Both the position numbers and the translations under genes were made by a program. A stretch of DNA of 64,000 nt from CAVTWH01 sp963794685 (lineage in GTDB: Bacteria; Actinomycetota; Actinomycetes; Mycobacteriales; Micromonosporaceae), in the NCBI GenBank assembly GCA_963794685.1, contig CAWCFK010000012.1, forward strand, positions 744,001 through 808,000, given 5' to 3'. Below the pieces are notes generated by a model, which saw only the letters and a list, made by a program, of their open reading frames with translations, made no database searches and was not told the DNA's origin. Positions 18,302-26,936 of this stretch are shown here, one piece after another. Every line of letters begins with the position of its first letter. The stretch's first letter is position 1.

Positions 18302-18406
18302 CAACAGAGCGTGGGCGGCGGGTGCCGGGGAGGGCCCCGCCGTTCATTGCGTCTACGGACAGTTTGCTCTGTTGATGGGGTACGGCCGGGGGCCGTGCCT
18401 TTTTTG
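18302..18406 (+). ncRNA. Candidate structured RNA ending in an intrinsic terminator
   Basis: No gene occupies 18152-18485. A 9-bp stem pairs CAACAGAGC (18302-18310) with GCTCTGTTG (18366-18374). It encloses an inner stem CGGCGGG/CCCGCCG (within 18316-18342), and the terminator hairpin follows immediately. I match it to no known RNA family. It could be a small RNA or a leader that controls the MaoC gene starting 80 bp further on. CACAAT at 18290 is a weak -10-like sequence. Confidence 0.45.
18379..18406 (+). terminator. Strong rho-independent terminator
   Basis: A 9-bp stem GGTACGGCC/GGCCGTGCC (one G-U pair) with a GGG loop is followed by TTTTTTG. Such a clear intrinsic terminator is uncommon in high-GC actinobacteria. 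It lies before the MaoC gene, not after any plus-strand gene. Confidence 0.8.
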
Positions 18407-18485
18407 TTTCCGGGCGTCGGCAGGTGTGGCCGACGGTAACGGACGGTGACTGCCGCGCGGCGGCCTGGAGAATTGGGGTCGAACA

Positions 18486-18998
18486 ATGCAGTTCGGTCGG
18501 TACTTCGAGGAGTTCGAGGTCGGCGCGGTCTACCGGCACTGGCCGGGCAAGACCGTCACGGAGTCGGATGACCACCTTTTCTGCCTGATCACGATGAACC
18601 ACCACCCGCTGCACCTGGACGCCCACTACGCCGAGACTTCGACCCAGTTCGGTCGCAACGTGGTGGTCGGCAACCTCATCTACTCGCTGCTGCTCGGCAT
18701 GTCGGTGGCCGACGTCAGCGGCCGGGCCATCGCCAACCTGGAGGTCGAGTCGCTACGGCACGTCGCGCCGACGTTCCACGGCGACACCATCTACGGCGAG
18801 ACCCGGGTGCTGGACAAGAAGGAGTCCGGCTCCAAGCCGGACCGGGGCGTGGTGACCGTGGAGACCAGGGGGTACAAGCAGGACGGCACGATGGTCTGCG
18901 TCTTCCGTCGCCGGGTGATGGTGCCCAAGAAGGAGTACGCCGGCGCCGAGTACCCGAGCTTTCCGGAGATTCCAGGCAGTCCAGAGGCCGGGGCCTAG
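18486..18998 (+). CDS. MaoC-family hydratase (candidate mesaconyl-CoA hydratase)
   Basis: A 170-residue hot-dog-fold (R)-specific enoyl-CoA hydratase. Family features are YFEEFEVGAVYRHWPGKTVT at the N-terminus, the hydratase motif region DDHLFCLITMNHHPLHLD with catalytic Asp/His, and VESLRHVAPTFHGDTIYGET. The sequence strongly recalls the MaoC protein encoded in the Streptomyces ethylmalonyl-CoA pathway cluster. Together with the lyase at 10479 and dehydrogenase at 12138 it could process mesaconyl- or methylsuccinyl-CoA. The start ATG follows GGAGAATTGGGG. The terminator at 18379 lies in its upstream region. Confidence 0.85.
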   Translation: MQFGRYFEEFEVGAVYRHWPGKTVTESDDHLFCLITMNHHPLHLDAHYAETSTQFGRNVVVGNLIYSLLLGMSVADVSGRAIANLEVESLRHVAPTFHGDTIYGETRVLDKKESGSKPDRGVVTVETRGYKQDGTMVCVFRRRVMVPKKEYAGAEYPSFPEIPGSPEAGA

Positions 18999-19102
18999 GT
19001 CCGCTGCCCCGCTCGCCTGGAGTTGGGCCGGCCGGCGGGCATATGCTGGCCGTATTCTCCCGCGGTCGCGACCTGCGCGACCGGTTTGGCGAGGAGGCGT
19101 GC

Positions 19103-19808
19103 ATGCCGAACCGTGGACCATCGTGGCAACGGACCGCGGCGCTTACCCACCCGTTCCCGCCCGACGCCTGGCGTGCCCTGTTGCGGCTGCCCGGACAGGT
19201 GGTGGCCGCTGCGGCCGCGATCGATCCGACCGCCCCGGTCCGGCCCCGCCCCACCGGGACAGCGGCCCGCTTTGCCGCGCTCGCGCAACGACTGGGCGTG
19301 ACCGCCTGGCGGGTCACCGGCGATGCCCACCGGCCGATCGGGTCGACCAGCGCCCGTCCGGTCCGGCAGCGGCCGGGCCAGCAGCAACCGGGCCAGCAGC
19401 AACCGGGCCAGCAGCCGGCGAGGCCGGCCGGCGTCCGCAGCCCGGTCCGGGTGGAGTTGGCCACGGCCGGGGTGGCCTCGACGCTGGCCGGGCTGGCCGC
19501 GATCGCCGCCGGTCGGGGCTGCGGCAGCGCCCTGGTCCGCGACGTTGTCGGCGCGATCTATCTCGAGGAGCGAGCCGGCCGGCGGGCCCGACACCGACCT
19601 GCCCGGCGCGTGTACGGCGGTCGCCGGCGCACTCGCCAGCGGGGCGAGCAGGGAGGACGCCGACGCGTACCGCAACTGGCTGGAGGCGATCGCCGCCCAG
19701 GTATGCAGGGCGGCCACCGCGGGCACGGTCTTCAGCACCGGCGGCCCTTCGCTGACCCCGGCCCAGTGGCGCTTCCTGGCCCAACTGCGCGCCGCGCTGA
19801 GCCGGTAG
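19103..19808 (+). CDS. Hypothetical protein (frameshifted)
   Basis: The start ATG 19103 is preceded by GGCGAGGAGGCG, a good ribosome site. The first half is MPNRGPSWQRTAALTHPFPP, followed by an Ala-rich helix and a PGQQQ repeat region. After a break near 19585 it continues TDLPGACTAVAGALASGASR and ends TPAQWRFLAQLRAALSR. I do not recognise the family. No membrane span or signal peptide is obvious, though residues 105-130 (VASTLAGLAAIAAG) are hydrophobic. It lies just upstream of the TrmH gene on the same strand. Confidence 0.5.
19373..19418 (+). repeat. 15-bp tandem repeat (PGQQQ)
   Basis: Three copies of CCGGGCCAGCAGCAA, in frame within the hypothetical gene, encode PGQQQ pentapeptides. Confidence 0.8.
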
Positions 19809-19819
19809 GCCGCCGACCC

Positions 19820-19924
19820 GTGGAACCCGACACCGTGGAATCCGAAACCGTGAGCCTCGAAACCGCGGACCGTGACGCCGTGGGTCGTGACGCCGTGGGT
19901 CGTGACGCCGTGGAGCTTGACCGG
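19820..19924 (+). repeat. Seven-unit 15-bp tandem repeat upstream of trmH-like gene
   Basis: Seven degenerate 15-bp units run from GTGGAACCCGACACC to GTGGAGCTTGACCGG; two central units, GTGGGTCGTGACGCC, are identical. Read in the methyltransferase frame they encode VEPDT, VESET, VSLET, ADRDA, VGRDA, VGRDA and VELDR. They are either an N-terminal extension of the methyltransferase or part of its leader. Confidence 0.8.
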
Positions 19925-19981
19925 CGTGCCGAGGCGCACCCGCACCTGGCGGCCGCCCGTCTCCGTGAGGAGGACGTGACG

Positions 19982-20779
19982 GTGGGCGTGGGTCCGTGGC
20001 CCGGACCGTGGCCCGGCGAGCCGTGGCTGGACCCGGAGCTGCTCGCCGCCGGGGACCGGCGCAATGTGGTCGACCGCTACCGGTACTGGCGGCACGAGGC
20101 GATCGTCGCCGACCTGGACACCCGCCGGCACCCCTTCCACGTCGCCATCGAGAACTGGCAGCACGACCTGAACATCGGCACCGTGGTGCGCACCGCAAAC
20201 GCCTTCCTCGCCGCGCAGGTGCACGTCATCGGGCGGCGGCGGTGGAACCGGCGCGGCGCCATGGTCACCGACCGGTACCAGCACCTGCGCCACCACCCGA
20301 CCATCGAGGAGTTCGTCGACTGGGCGCACGGGCAGCGGCTGTCCGTGGTGGGCATCGACAACCTGCCCGGTGCCCGGCTGCTGGAGCGGGCCAGCCTGCC
20401 GCGGGACTGCGTGCTGCTTTTCGGGCAGGAAGGGCCGGGGCTGTCGCAGCCCGCCCGCGACGCCTGCGACCAGGTGCTGTTCATCGCCCAGTTCGGCTCC
20501 ACCCGGTCCATCAACGCCGGGGTGGCCAGCGGCATCGCCATGCACGCCTGGCTACGCCAGCACGCCGACCTGACCAGCGCCGCCGACCTGGCGGAGGCGG
20601 CACTGGTCGCCGCCGACCCGGCCGGGGCACAGCTGGCCGCCGCCGGCCCGGTGGGGGCAGCGCTGATCGCCGACGACCCGACCGAAGCCGCTGCCCGCAA
20701 TGTCGCCGCCGATCCGGCCGACGCCGGACGGCACGGGGGCGCTGTCGGGTCGGGGCCGGTCACAGAGAACGTGGGGTAG
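19982..20779 (+). CDS. TrmH-family RNA 2'-O-methyltransferase (SpoU class)
   Basis: A knotted SPOUT methyltransferase that modifies rRNA or tRNA ribose with SAM. Motif 1 is ENWQHDLNIGTVVRTANAF, motif 2 is VLLFGQEGPGLSQPA, and motif 3 is FGSTRSINAGVASGIAMHAW. The frame is open back to 19820. I prefer GTG 19982 because GGAGG lies 8 bp upstream, giving 265 residues starting VGVGPWPGPWPGEPWLDPE. Starting at GTG 19820 instead would add 54 residues made largely of pentapeptide repeats. The C-terminal 60 residues are Ala/Asp-rich. It is followed 4 bp later by the DUF6758 gene. Confidence 0.88.
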   Translation: MGVGPWPGPWPGEPWLDPELLAAGDRRNVVDRYRYWRHEAIVADLDTRRHPFHVAIENWQHDLNIGTVVRTANAFLAAQVHVIGRRRWNRRGAMVTDRYQHLRHHPTIEEFVDWAHGQRLSVVGIDNLPGARLLERASLPRDCVLLFGQEGPGLSQPARDACDQVLFIAQFGSTRSINAGVASGIAMHAWLRQHADLTSAADLAEAALVAADPAGAQLAAAGPVGAALIADDPTEAAARNVAADPADAGRHGGAVGSGPVTENVG

Positions 20780-20783
20780 CCCG

Positions 20784-21434
20784 GTGTCGGTGGTTCCGAA
20801 TTGTCCGCGCTGCGGCGGGGGAGTACACCCGCCGGATCTGATGGACTCTGCCTGGCGCTGCGTCGACTGCGGACCGGTACCCCCGCTCTACACCCCGCCG
20901 CACATCGATGACGAGGTGGTCGCGCTGGCAGTGGAGCAGGCCGACGGTACCCCCATCTGGTCGCCCTGGCCGCTGCCGACCGGCTGGCTCGTCACCGGCG
21001 TGGGTTGGGCCGGCGACGGACGCTCCACCGCGCGGGCCACGGTGGTCGCGCTGACCGGCCCGGCCCCGGTCTGCGCCGGCCCGGCCGACGTGCTGCTGGT
21101 GGCCGAGGAGCCGGGCGTCGGACTGGGTACCAGGCTGGCCGGGCTGCCCGGCACGGACCCCGGGCAGTACCTGGCCGGCGGCATGGAGCACGAGGCGCCC
21201 CCGGCCAGGGTCCGGGTCGGCGGCTGGCCCACCGCGCTCTGGCCGGTCGGTGACCGCGACGACCGCAGCGCCTACGTCGGCGAGGCGCAGGGCTGGTGGC
21301 TGTTCGCGATCGCCTGGCCGGCTTCGGCCGGCTACGTGCTGGCCGAGGAGTGGCGGCTTGTCGATCTTGCGACACACCTACCAGGATCCTTGGTGTACGG
21401 CGCGCGAAGCCCGTATCTTCCCTCATCGGAGTGA
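20784..21434 (+). CDS. DUF6758-type zinc-ribbon protein
   Basis: A protein of 216 residues from GTG 20784. It opens with a zinc ribbon (NCPRCGGG, then WRCVDCGPVPP), followed by a beta-rich domain with PIWSPWPLPTGWLVTGVGWA and TALWPVGDRDDRSAYVG. This is a conserved actinobacterial family without a known role. It lies 4 bp after the methyltransferase stop, probably in the same transcript, which may hint at an RNA- or translation-linked role. Confidence 0.75.
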   Translation: MSVVPNCPRCGGGVHPPDLMDSAWRCVDCGPVPPLYTPPHIDDEVVALAVEQADGTPIWSPWPLPTGWLVTGVGWAGDGRSTARATVVALTGPAPVCAGPADVLLVAEEPGVGLGTRLAGLPGTDPGQYLAGGMEHEAPPARVRVGGWPTALWPVGDRDDRSAYVGEAQGWWLFAIAWPASAGYVLAEEWRLVDLATHLPGSLVYGARSPYLPSSE

Positions 21435-21607
21435 ATCGGTCAGCGATCGCCGGTGTGCCTTGACCCGCCCCTACTAACGTGTAGCGGGGCAGATTGGCAC
21501 ATCCGGGATGGTTATCTCACAGACATTCACCCCGAGAATTGCAACTGATACTCTGTGTTCCGACGCGATCAGCGCGCTGTGCGCTGCGGGGAGAGGAAGG
21601 GCCCACG

Positions 21608-21766
21608 ATGGTCAAAAAGGTCCTCACCTGGGGATTGCTCGCCTTTCTGATCTTCTTCATCGTCTCTAAGCCAGCGAATGCGGCGATCGTGTTCAAACAG
21701 CTCGGAAACGGCGTGGCGGATGTAGGAACGGGTCTCGGAGACTTCTTCACCAACCTCGTTTCCTGA
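21608..21766 (+). CDS. Small single-span membrane protein
   Basis: A protein of 52 residues: a short basic N-terminus (MVKKVLTW), one hydrophobic helix (GLLAFLIFFIVSKPANAA) and a Gly-rich tail (LGNGVADVGTGLGDFF). It has a good ribosome site (GGGGAGAGGAAGG). Similar micro-proteins occur before PH-domain genes in actinobacteria. It lies 6 bp upstream of the next gene, so the pair is surely co-transcribed. The PANAA segment could be a signal-peptidase site, making it a small secreted peptide instead. Confidence 0.75.
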   Translation: MVKKVLTWGLLAFLIFFIVSKPANAAIVFKQLGNGVADVGTGLGDFFTNLVS

Positions 21767-21772
21767 CCGCGC

Positions 21773-22537
21773 ATGGCCGGTGACCGCCCCGACAGTTTCA
21801 GTTCCCGATTGCGCCGTTGGCTCGGTGGCTCGGACGTCCAGGATGAGCGGCCCGATCCGCTCGATGATCCATTGGACGACGAGCCACGGACCGGCAGCTC
21901 TCAGGACGCCACCGACGAGTTCATCCAGCCGCTCAGCGACAAGGCACTGGATGGCCTGCACCAGCCGCGTCCCCGGGACTCGCTGGTCGGCTTGGAGCCG
22001 AGCTACGTCATTGCCCGCTACCTCTTCCCCACCGAGAAGTTCCGGGGTGAGTGGCAGAAGCACTGGATCCACCTGATCAAGGAGATCGCCATCGGTGCGG
22101 CGGCCACCTTCCTGATGGGTTGGCTCGCCGGCTGGCTGCACAAGCAGGGCTGGGACGCGCTGGTCACGGTCACCGTGCTGGTCTGGCTCGGGGTGATGTT
22201 CTACGTCGGCTGGAAACTGCTCGACTGGTGGTACGACCGCTTCATCCTCACCAACAAGCGGATCATGGTGGTCAACGGGCTGATCACCCGTACGGTCGGG
22301 ATGATGCCGCTGTCCCGGGTGACTGACATGAAATACGAACAGTCCCCGCTGGGGCGGATGCTCAACTACGGCACGTTCGTGGTCGAGTCGGCCGGTCAGG
22401 ACCAGGCGCTGCGCACCGTCAAGCCGCTGCCCAACCCGAACGAGCTCTACCTGCGCATCGTCGAAGAGATGTACGAGCCGGAAGCGGTCGAGGCGCGGCT
22501 GTCCCGGGCGGCCGAGGAAGCCTCCGAAGACGCCTGA
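21773..22537 (+). CDS. PH-domain membrane protein (bPH2/DUF304)
   Basis: A protein of 254 residues. The N-terminus is acidic and disordered (first 70 residues), then two membrane helices (EIAIGAAATFLMGWLAGWL and LVTVTVLVWLGVMFYVGW), then a bacterial PH domain beginning WWYDRFILTNKRIMVVNG with the family signature PLSRVTDMKYEQSPLGRML. Family members are cytoplasmic-membrane proteins, often linked with envelope stress or lipid handling, but no molecular role is established. The frame is intact. Confidence 0.85.
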   Translation: MAGDRPDSFSSRLRRWLGGSDVQDERPDPLDDPLDDEPRTGSSQDATDEFIQPLSDKALDGLHQPRPRDSLVGLEPSYVIARYLFPTEKFRGEWQKHWIHLIKEIAIGAAATFLMGWLAGWLHKQGWDALVTVTVLVWLGVMFYVGWKLLDWWYDRFILTNKRIMVVNGLITRTVGMMPLSRVTDMKYEQSPLGRMLNYGTFVVESAGQDQALRTVKPLPNPNELYLRIVEEMYEPEAVEARLSRAAEEASEDA

Positions 22538-22636
22538 GCAGCTTTCTGGGCCTTGGCCGCCTTTCTGGGAAGCCTTTCTGGGGCCTGCTCGGGGGTTGCC
22601 CTGCGGTCGACATGATCGACGTGCTATCTCTCGGGC

Positions 22637-23254
22637 GTGGACATGAAGCTGTTCGGCACGGTCTTCGTCACCCTGCTGGTGATCGTCGACCCGCCGGGCA
22701 TGGTCCCGATCTTCCTGGCGCTCACCGCGCCACTGAGCGCGCGGGAACGTCACCGGGCCGGTTGGCAGGCGGTTGCCCTGGCCGGCGGGGTCATCGGGGT
22801 GTTCGCGGTGGCCGGCCAGAAGATCCTCGAGTACCTGCACATCGACCTGCCGGCGCTGCAGGGCGCGGGCGGGCTACTGCTGGTGCTGGTGGCACTGGAG
22901 TTGCTGACAGGTAAGACGGACAGCCCCGACCAGCAGGCCACGTCGAACATCGCGCTGGTGCCGCTGGGTACCCCGCTGCTGGCCGGGCCGGGGGCGATCG
23001 TGGCCACCATGCTCTTCGTCCGGCAGGCCCACCGGTTCACCGACGTGGTCGCCATCGCGCTGGCGATCCTGCTGGTACTCCTGATCGTCTGGCTGGTGCT
23101 GCGGTTCTCCGGGGTGATCGTCAAGATCCTCCGGCCGGGCGGGATCGAGGTGCTGACCAGGATCGCCGGCCTGCTGCTGGCCGCTATCGCCGTGCAGTTG
23201 ATCGCCGACTCGGTGGCTGCGTTCGTGGACGCGTACGTCAGCACGCACTCCTAG
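22637..23254 (+). CDS. MarC-family integral membrane protein
   Basis: A protein of 205 residues with six hydrophobic helices; the family signature LLVIVDPPGMVPIFLAL is at the N-terminus and PLLAGPGAIVATMLFV lies mid-protein. The family was once linked to multiple antibiotic resistance, but that link was withdrawn and the function is unknown. The GTG start is 6 bp upstream of an in-frame ATG that could serve equally well. Confidence 0.88.
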   Translation: MDMKLFGTVFVTLLVIVDPPGMVPIFLALTAPLSARERHRAGWQAVALAGGVIGVFAVAGQKILEYLHIDLPALQGAGGLLLVLVALELLTGKTDSPDQQATSNIALVPLGTPLLAGPGAIVATMLFVRQAHRFTDVVAIALAILLVLLIVWLVLRFSGVIVKILRPGGIEVLTRIAGLLLAAIAVQLIADSVAAFVDAYVSTHS

Positions 23255-23270
23255 GCGGCCGCCGGGTGGG

Positions 23271-23618
23271 TCAGGAGACCGTGCTGCGGGACTTGGCCCG
23301 GACCACCTTGCGCCGGTGCATCGATGCCTGCCAGCGCCGCCACCAGTTGCGCCGGCGCGGCTGGTGAACCCGGGGAGTCCGCTCGGAGCGTCCGGTGGTG
23401 CTGGACTTCACGCTGCGGATCACGGCCTTGCCGGTTTCGAGGTCGACGTCCGCGCCGTTGGCCACGTCGACCCGCTTGCGCTTGGACTCGGCGATGTGCT
23501 CGGTCTGCTTGTGCTTGCTGGGGCGGAAGAGACCGTCGATTTCAGCGAGGCCAGCGGAGATCGCGGAAGTCGTTGCCGAGTCCTCGTCACCACCGCGCAT
23601 CCAGCGCATCAGGCCCAT
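23271..23618 (-). CDS. Small basic hypothetical protein (DUF6191-like)
   Basis: A protein of 115 residues with acidic and Ser/Thr-rich N-terminal part, then GLFRPSKHKQTEHIAESKRK and ADVDLETGKAVIRS, and a very basic C-terminus (RRRNWWRRWQASMHRRKVV). The middle resembles the short DUF6191 segment found in actinobacterial proteins of unknown function, with low certainty. It is convergent with marC, with 16 bp between the genes. Confidence 0.6.
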   Translation of the reverse strand: MGLMRWMRGGDEDSATTSAISAGLAEIDGLFRPSKHKQTEHIAESKRKRVDVANGADVDLETGKAVIRSVKSSTTGRSERTPRVHQPRRRNWWRRWQASMHRRKVVRAKSRSTVS

Positions 23619-23815
23619 GCCAGCTTCTCCTGTCCTACTGTTGCCCCGCGTGTCGCCGACACGCAGACGTACCGTTCTTCAGTGTCGCACCCCGGTGGCA
23701 GGATCTGCCATTGTGCGTGACTCCACCCTCCCCAACGCCACCCCGGCCGGGCAACCCCCGCGCCGCCCCGCCGCGCCACCCGGCCCGCAGCGCCGCGGCC
23801 CGCACGTGCCCCGGC

Positions 23816-23871
23816 CCACAGTGCCCCGGCCCACAGTGCCCCGGCCCACAGTGCCCCGGCTCACGGCACGG
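23816..23871 (+). repeat. 15-bp tandem repeat upstream of RecB-like gene
   Basis: Three to four copies of CACAGTGCCCCGGCC in the 276-bp gap between the DUF6191-like and RecB-like genes. A GTG at 23713 opens a frame in which the repeat would encode PRPTV units, so it may be an N-terminal extension of the nuclease. Confidence 0.75.
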
Positions 23872-23894
23872 CGGCTCCGGCCGGTCCCGGGCAG

Positions 23895-24756
23895 GTGGAG
23901 CAGCTCGGCTTCGACGGGATGCCCAGCAAGCTGTTCGTCTGTACGCCGAGCAAGCTGGCCGCCTTCGACGACTGCCCGCGCCGGTACCGGTTCAACTACG
24001 TCGACCGGCCGGCGCCGGCGAAGGGGCCCGCCTGGGCGCACAACTCGCTCGGCGCGAGCGTGCACACGCGCGCTGCGTGGCTGGTATGTGCTGCCGCCCG
24101 AGCAGCGCACCGTGGAACGGCTGCCCCGGCTGCTCAAGGACATCTGGGTCAGCGAGGGGTACCGCGACGCCGAGCAGGAGCGGGAAAACTTCACCCTGGC
24201 GCTGCAGTGGCTGGAGGAGTACGTCGCGGGGCTCGATCCGGCGGACGATCCGGTCGGGGTGGAGCGGTATGTGGCCACCAAGACCAGCCTGTTGGCGATC
24301 AACGGCCGGGCCGACCGGATCGACCGGCGCGGTGACGAGCTGGTGATCGTGGACTACAAGACAGGCCGGGCCGGGTTGGACGAGGATGACGCTCGGGGCT
24401 CGCGGGCGCTGGCGCTCTACGCGGTTGCCGCCGCCCGGGTGTTCCGCCGCTCCTGTCACGCCGTCGAGCTGCACCACCTGCCGTCGGGTTCGGTCGCGGC
24501 GTACCGGCACACGGATGAGTCGCTGGCCCGGCACGTTTCGCGGGCCGAGGACACCGCGCATGACATTCTCGCCGCGGAGCGGGCGGTGGCCGCCGGCGCC
24601 GACCCGGATGCCGCATTTCCGACCCGGCCCGGAGCGCTCTGTGGCTGGTGCGACTACCGCCGCAGCTGCCCGGACGGCGTACAGCAGCCGGCCAAAGAGC
24701 CGTGGGCGGGGGTCTTGCGGCGACCTGCGGAAACGCGAGAGGATCCGCAAAGCTGA
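23895..24756 (+). CDS. RecB-family PD-(D/E)XK nuclease with predicted Fe-S cluster (frameshifted)
   Basis: The protein begins VEQLGFDGMPSKLFVC, then TPSKLAAFDDCPRRYRFNYV. The catalytic core is INGRADRIDRRGDELVIVDYKTG, with the Asp and the DYK lysine of the PD-(D/E)XK fold. The C-terminal CGWCDYRRSC plus the N-terminal Cys of DDCPRRYRF form the four-Cys iron-sulfur staple known from AddB and Cas4. A break near 24071 separates the two halves; corrected length is about 287 residues. No cas or addA gene is near, so a general DNA-repair exonuclease is most likely. Translation may instead begin at GTG 23713. Confidence 0.82.
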
Positions 24757-24782
24757 GGCTGCCTCACATTGGAGACGCGCTG

Positions 24783-25998
24783 GTGGACGTTCGGGATCGG
24801 CGCGCACGGAAAGCCGCCGCCGTGCACTTCTTCGTCCAGGGCCTGTGCTTCGCGGGGCTGCTCAGCCAGGTACCCACCATGCAGCACAAGCTGGACGTCT
24901 CGGACACCGAGCTGAGCGTGATCCTGCTGCTGGTACCGGTGATCGCCGGCGTGGGCAGCGTGCTCGCCGGGATCTTCGCCCCGCGTACCGGCAGCGGCCG
25001 GCTGCTGCGGCTCTGTGGCCCACTGGTCCCGGTGGCGATCGCGCTGGTCGGGCTGGCTCCCGAGCCGGCTCGCGCTCTACCCGGCGGTGGCGCTCGTCGG
25101 GCTGCTGCTCGGCGCGGTCGACGCCACCATGAACATGCAGGGCGTCGCCGTCCAGGCCCGGTACGGGCGCAGCCTGCTCGCCTCCTTCCACGCCGCGTGG
25201 AGCGTCGGCGGCATCCTCGGCGCGCTCGCCGCGCGCCGGCTCCCACCTTGACGCCCTTGACTGGCCGCTCGCCGCCGGGCTGGGCGTGGTCGGAGCGGTC
25301 GGGCTGCTGGTCGACGTGATCGGTGGCCGCGGCCTGCTGGACCGCGACGAGGAGACCGCAGCCGGTGGACCCGCGCAGGCCGACCCGGGCACCGTGGGCA
25401 TCCCGTGGCGGCCGATCGTGCTGATCGGGCTGGCCGTCACCATCGTCTACATCGCCGACTCGGCCACCTCAAACTTCTCCACCAAGTACCTGCAGGACGT
25501 GCTGCACTCGGCGGCCAGCGTCGCGCCGCTCGGCCTCGCCGCGTACCTCGCCTGCCAGTTGGTCGGCCGGGCGCTCGCCGACCGGCCAGGTCAACAGGTT
25601 CGGCCCGGTACCGCCGGTGGCGATCGGCGGGCTGGTCGGCGTGGCCGGGATGACGCTGGTCGCGCTCGCCCCGGCTCCGATCTGGGCGATCCTCGGCTTC
25701 GGGGCGGTCGGGCTCGGCCTGAGCGTGGTGGTGCCGCTGTCGTTCTCGGCGGCCGGAGTGCTCGACCCGACGAACAGCGGCGTCGCCATCGCCCGGGTCA
25801 ACCTGTTCAACTACGTCGGCTTCGTGGTCGGTGCGGGCCTGATCGGCGCGGTCGCCGGCGTCGCCAGCCTGCGCTGGGCGTTCGCGCGTTCCGGCCGTGC
25901 TGGCGCTCGGCGTGACCGCGCTGGCCCCGTCGTTCCGGCGGGCCGTCGCCGACCGCTCCCAGCCGCTGCCGGCCGCAGCCGAACAGCCCTCCCTCTGA
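24783..25998 (+). CDS. MFS transporter (heavily frameshifted)
   Basis: A twelve-helix major facilitator starting VDVRDRRARKAAAVHFFVQG. Conserved pieces occur in successive frames: LSQVPTMQHKLDVSDTELS, ATMNMQGVAVQARYGRSLL, TSNFSTKYLQDVLHSAAS and NLFNYVGFVVGAGLIGAVAG. Breaks occur near 25062, 25238, 25590 and 25890. Corrected, it is about 405 residues, ending RSQPLPAAAEQPSL. It most resembles the FucP/YbjJ-like MFS group, substrate unknown. It starts 26 bp after the nuclease gene. Confidence 0.75.
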
Positions 25999-26034
25999 GC
26001 GACCACCCGGGCGGCCGGGAACGAAGGGCGGCGG

Positions 26035-26874
26035 TCAGGCTGCGGCTGCGGCGCGGGCGGCGTCGGCGCGGTGGATGGCGGCCTTGAAGATCGGGCCCTG
26101 GGAGTAGCGCTCGGGGAGCAGGGACGACCGCCGAGCGCAGTGCCCGGATGGAGAGCGACGAGGAGACGTCGGTGGTGGGTAGGCCGGCGAGGCCGTACCG
26201 GCGACGGGCCCAGGGCGGCAGCAGGCCGACGGCGAGCGCGGCGCCGGAGAGGTAGATCAACCGGAGCGGGGTGAAGCCCAGCCGGTACGGCATCGGGGGG
26301 CTGGTCAGGAAGCGGGCGGCGGTGACCCCCTCCCGGGTGAGCGTCAGCTCGGGCTGGATCGCGCGGTAGTAGTCGGCCACGGCGGCGGCGCTGCCCGGGA
26401 CGGTGGCCGGGTCCAGGCCGACCAGTCGCGGCGGCCCGCTGCTCGTCGTAGTACCGGTCGATCTCCTCGGGGGACAGCGCCACGCCGGCGCGTACCCCGA
26501 CGGTCAGGAACGACTCCACCTCGGTGACGTGTACCCAGCGCAGCAGGTCTGGCTCGTCGATCCGGAACATCTCGCCGGTACGGGGTCGATGGCCCGCAGC
26601 CGGGCGTGGATCGCCTGCACCCGCCGCCCGGCCGCCGCGCCTGCGCGGTGGTGCCGTAGACGGTGGTGGCGACGTAGTTGCCGGTGCGCTCCAGCCGGCC
26701 CCACGGGTCGCGACTCGTAGGCCGAGTTCTGCACCACGCCGGCCACCGCGCGCGGGTGCAGGGCCTGCAGGTAGAGCGCCCGCAAGCCGGCGACCAGCAG
26801 GATCGGCTCGCGTGCAGCCGCCAGCTCACCGAGTCGGGGCCGAACAGCCCAAGGTCGCCGTCGTCGTCCGCCAC
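26035..26874 (-). CDS. MpaB/rubber-oxygenase-like protein, DUF2236 (heavily frameshifted)
   Basis: The protein can be pieced together from VADDDGDLGLFGPDSVSWRL to a C-terminus rich in Ala. Its parts are LLVAGLRALYLQALHPRAVA, GNYVATTVYGTTAQAEA, DPDLLRWVHVTEVESFL-like text across a shift, and LTSPPMPYRLGFTPLRLIYL. These match the ER-bound oxygenase MpaB/latex-clearing DUF2236 family, thought to be haem b oxygenases. At least six breaks (about 26127, 26430, 26580, 26635, 26712 and 26810) make exact residues uncertain; the corrected length is near 280. The Fur-type gene lies 63 bp upstream on the same strand and may regulate it. Confidence 0.7.
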
Positions 26875-26936
26875 CGCTCCAGCGTGCCACGCGCGCGTGC
26901 CCCAGGGTCGGGCGCGCCGGTGGAGCTGGCAGTGGG

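Noticed and set aside
19820..19924. Regular short repeats as a possible CRISPR array
   Set aside because: The units are 15 bp, contiguous and without spacers, and they keep a coding frame. No cas genes are present.
23895..24756. Cas4 protein
   Set aside because: It shares the Fe-S staple and PD-(D/E)XK core with Cas4, but is longer, lacks neighbouring cas genes or an array, and matches general RecB-type actinobacterial exonucleases.
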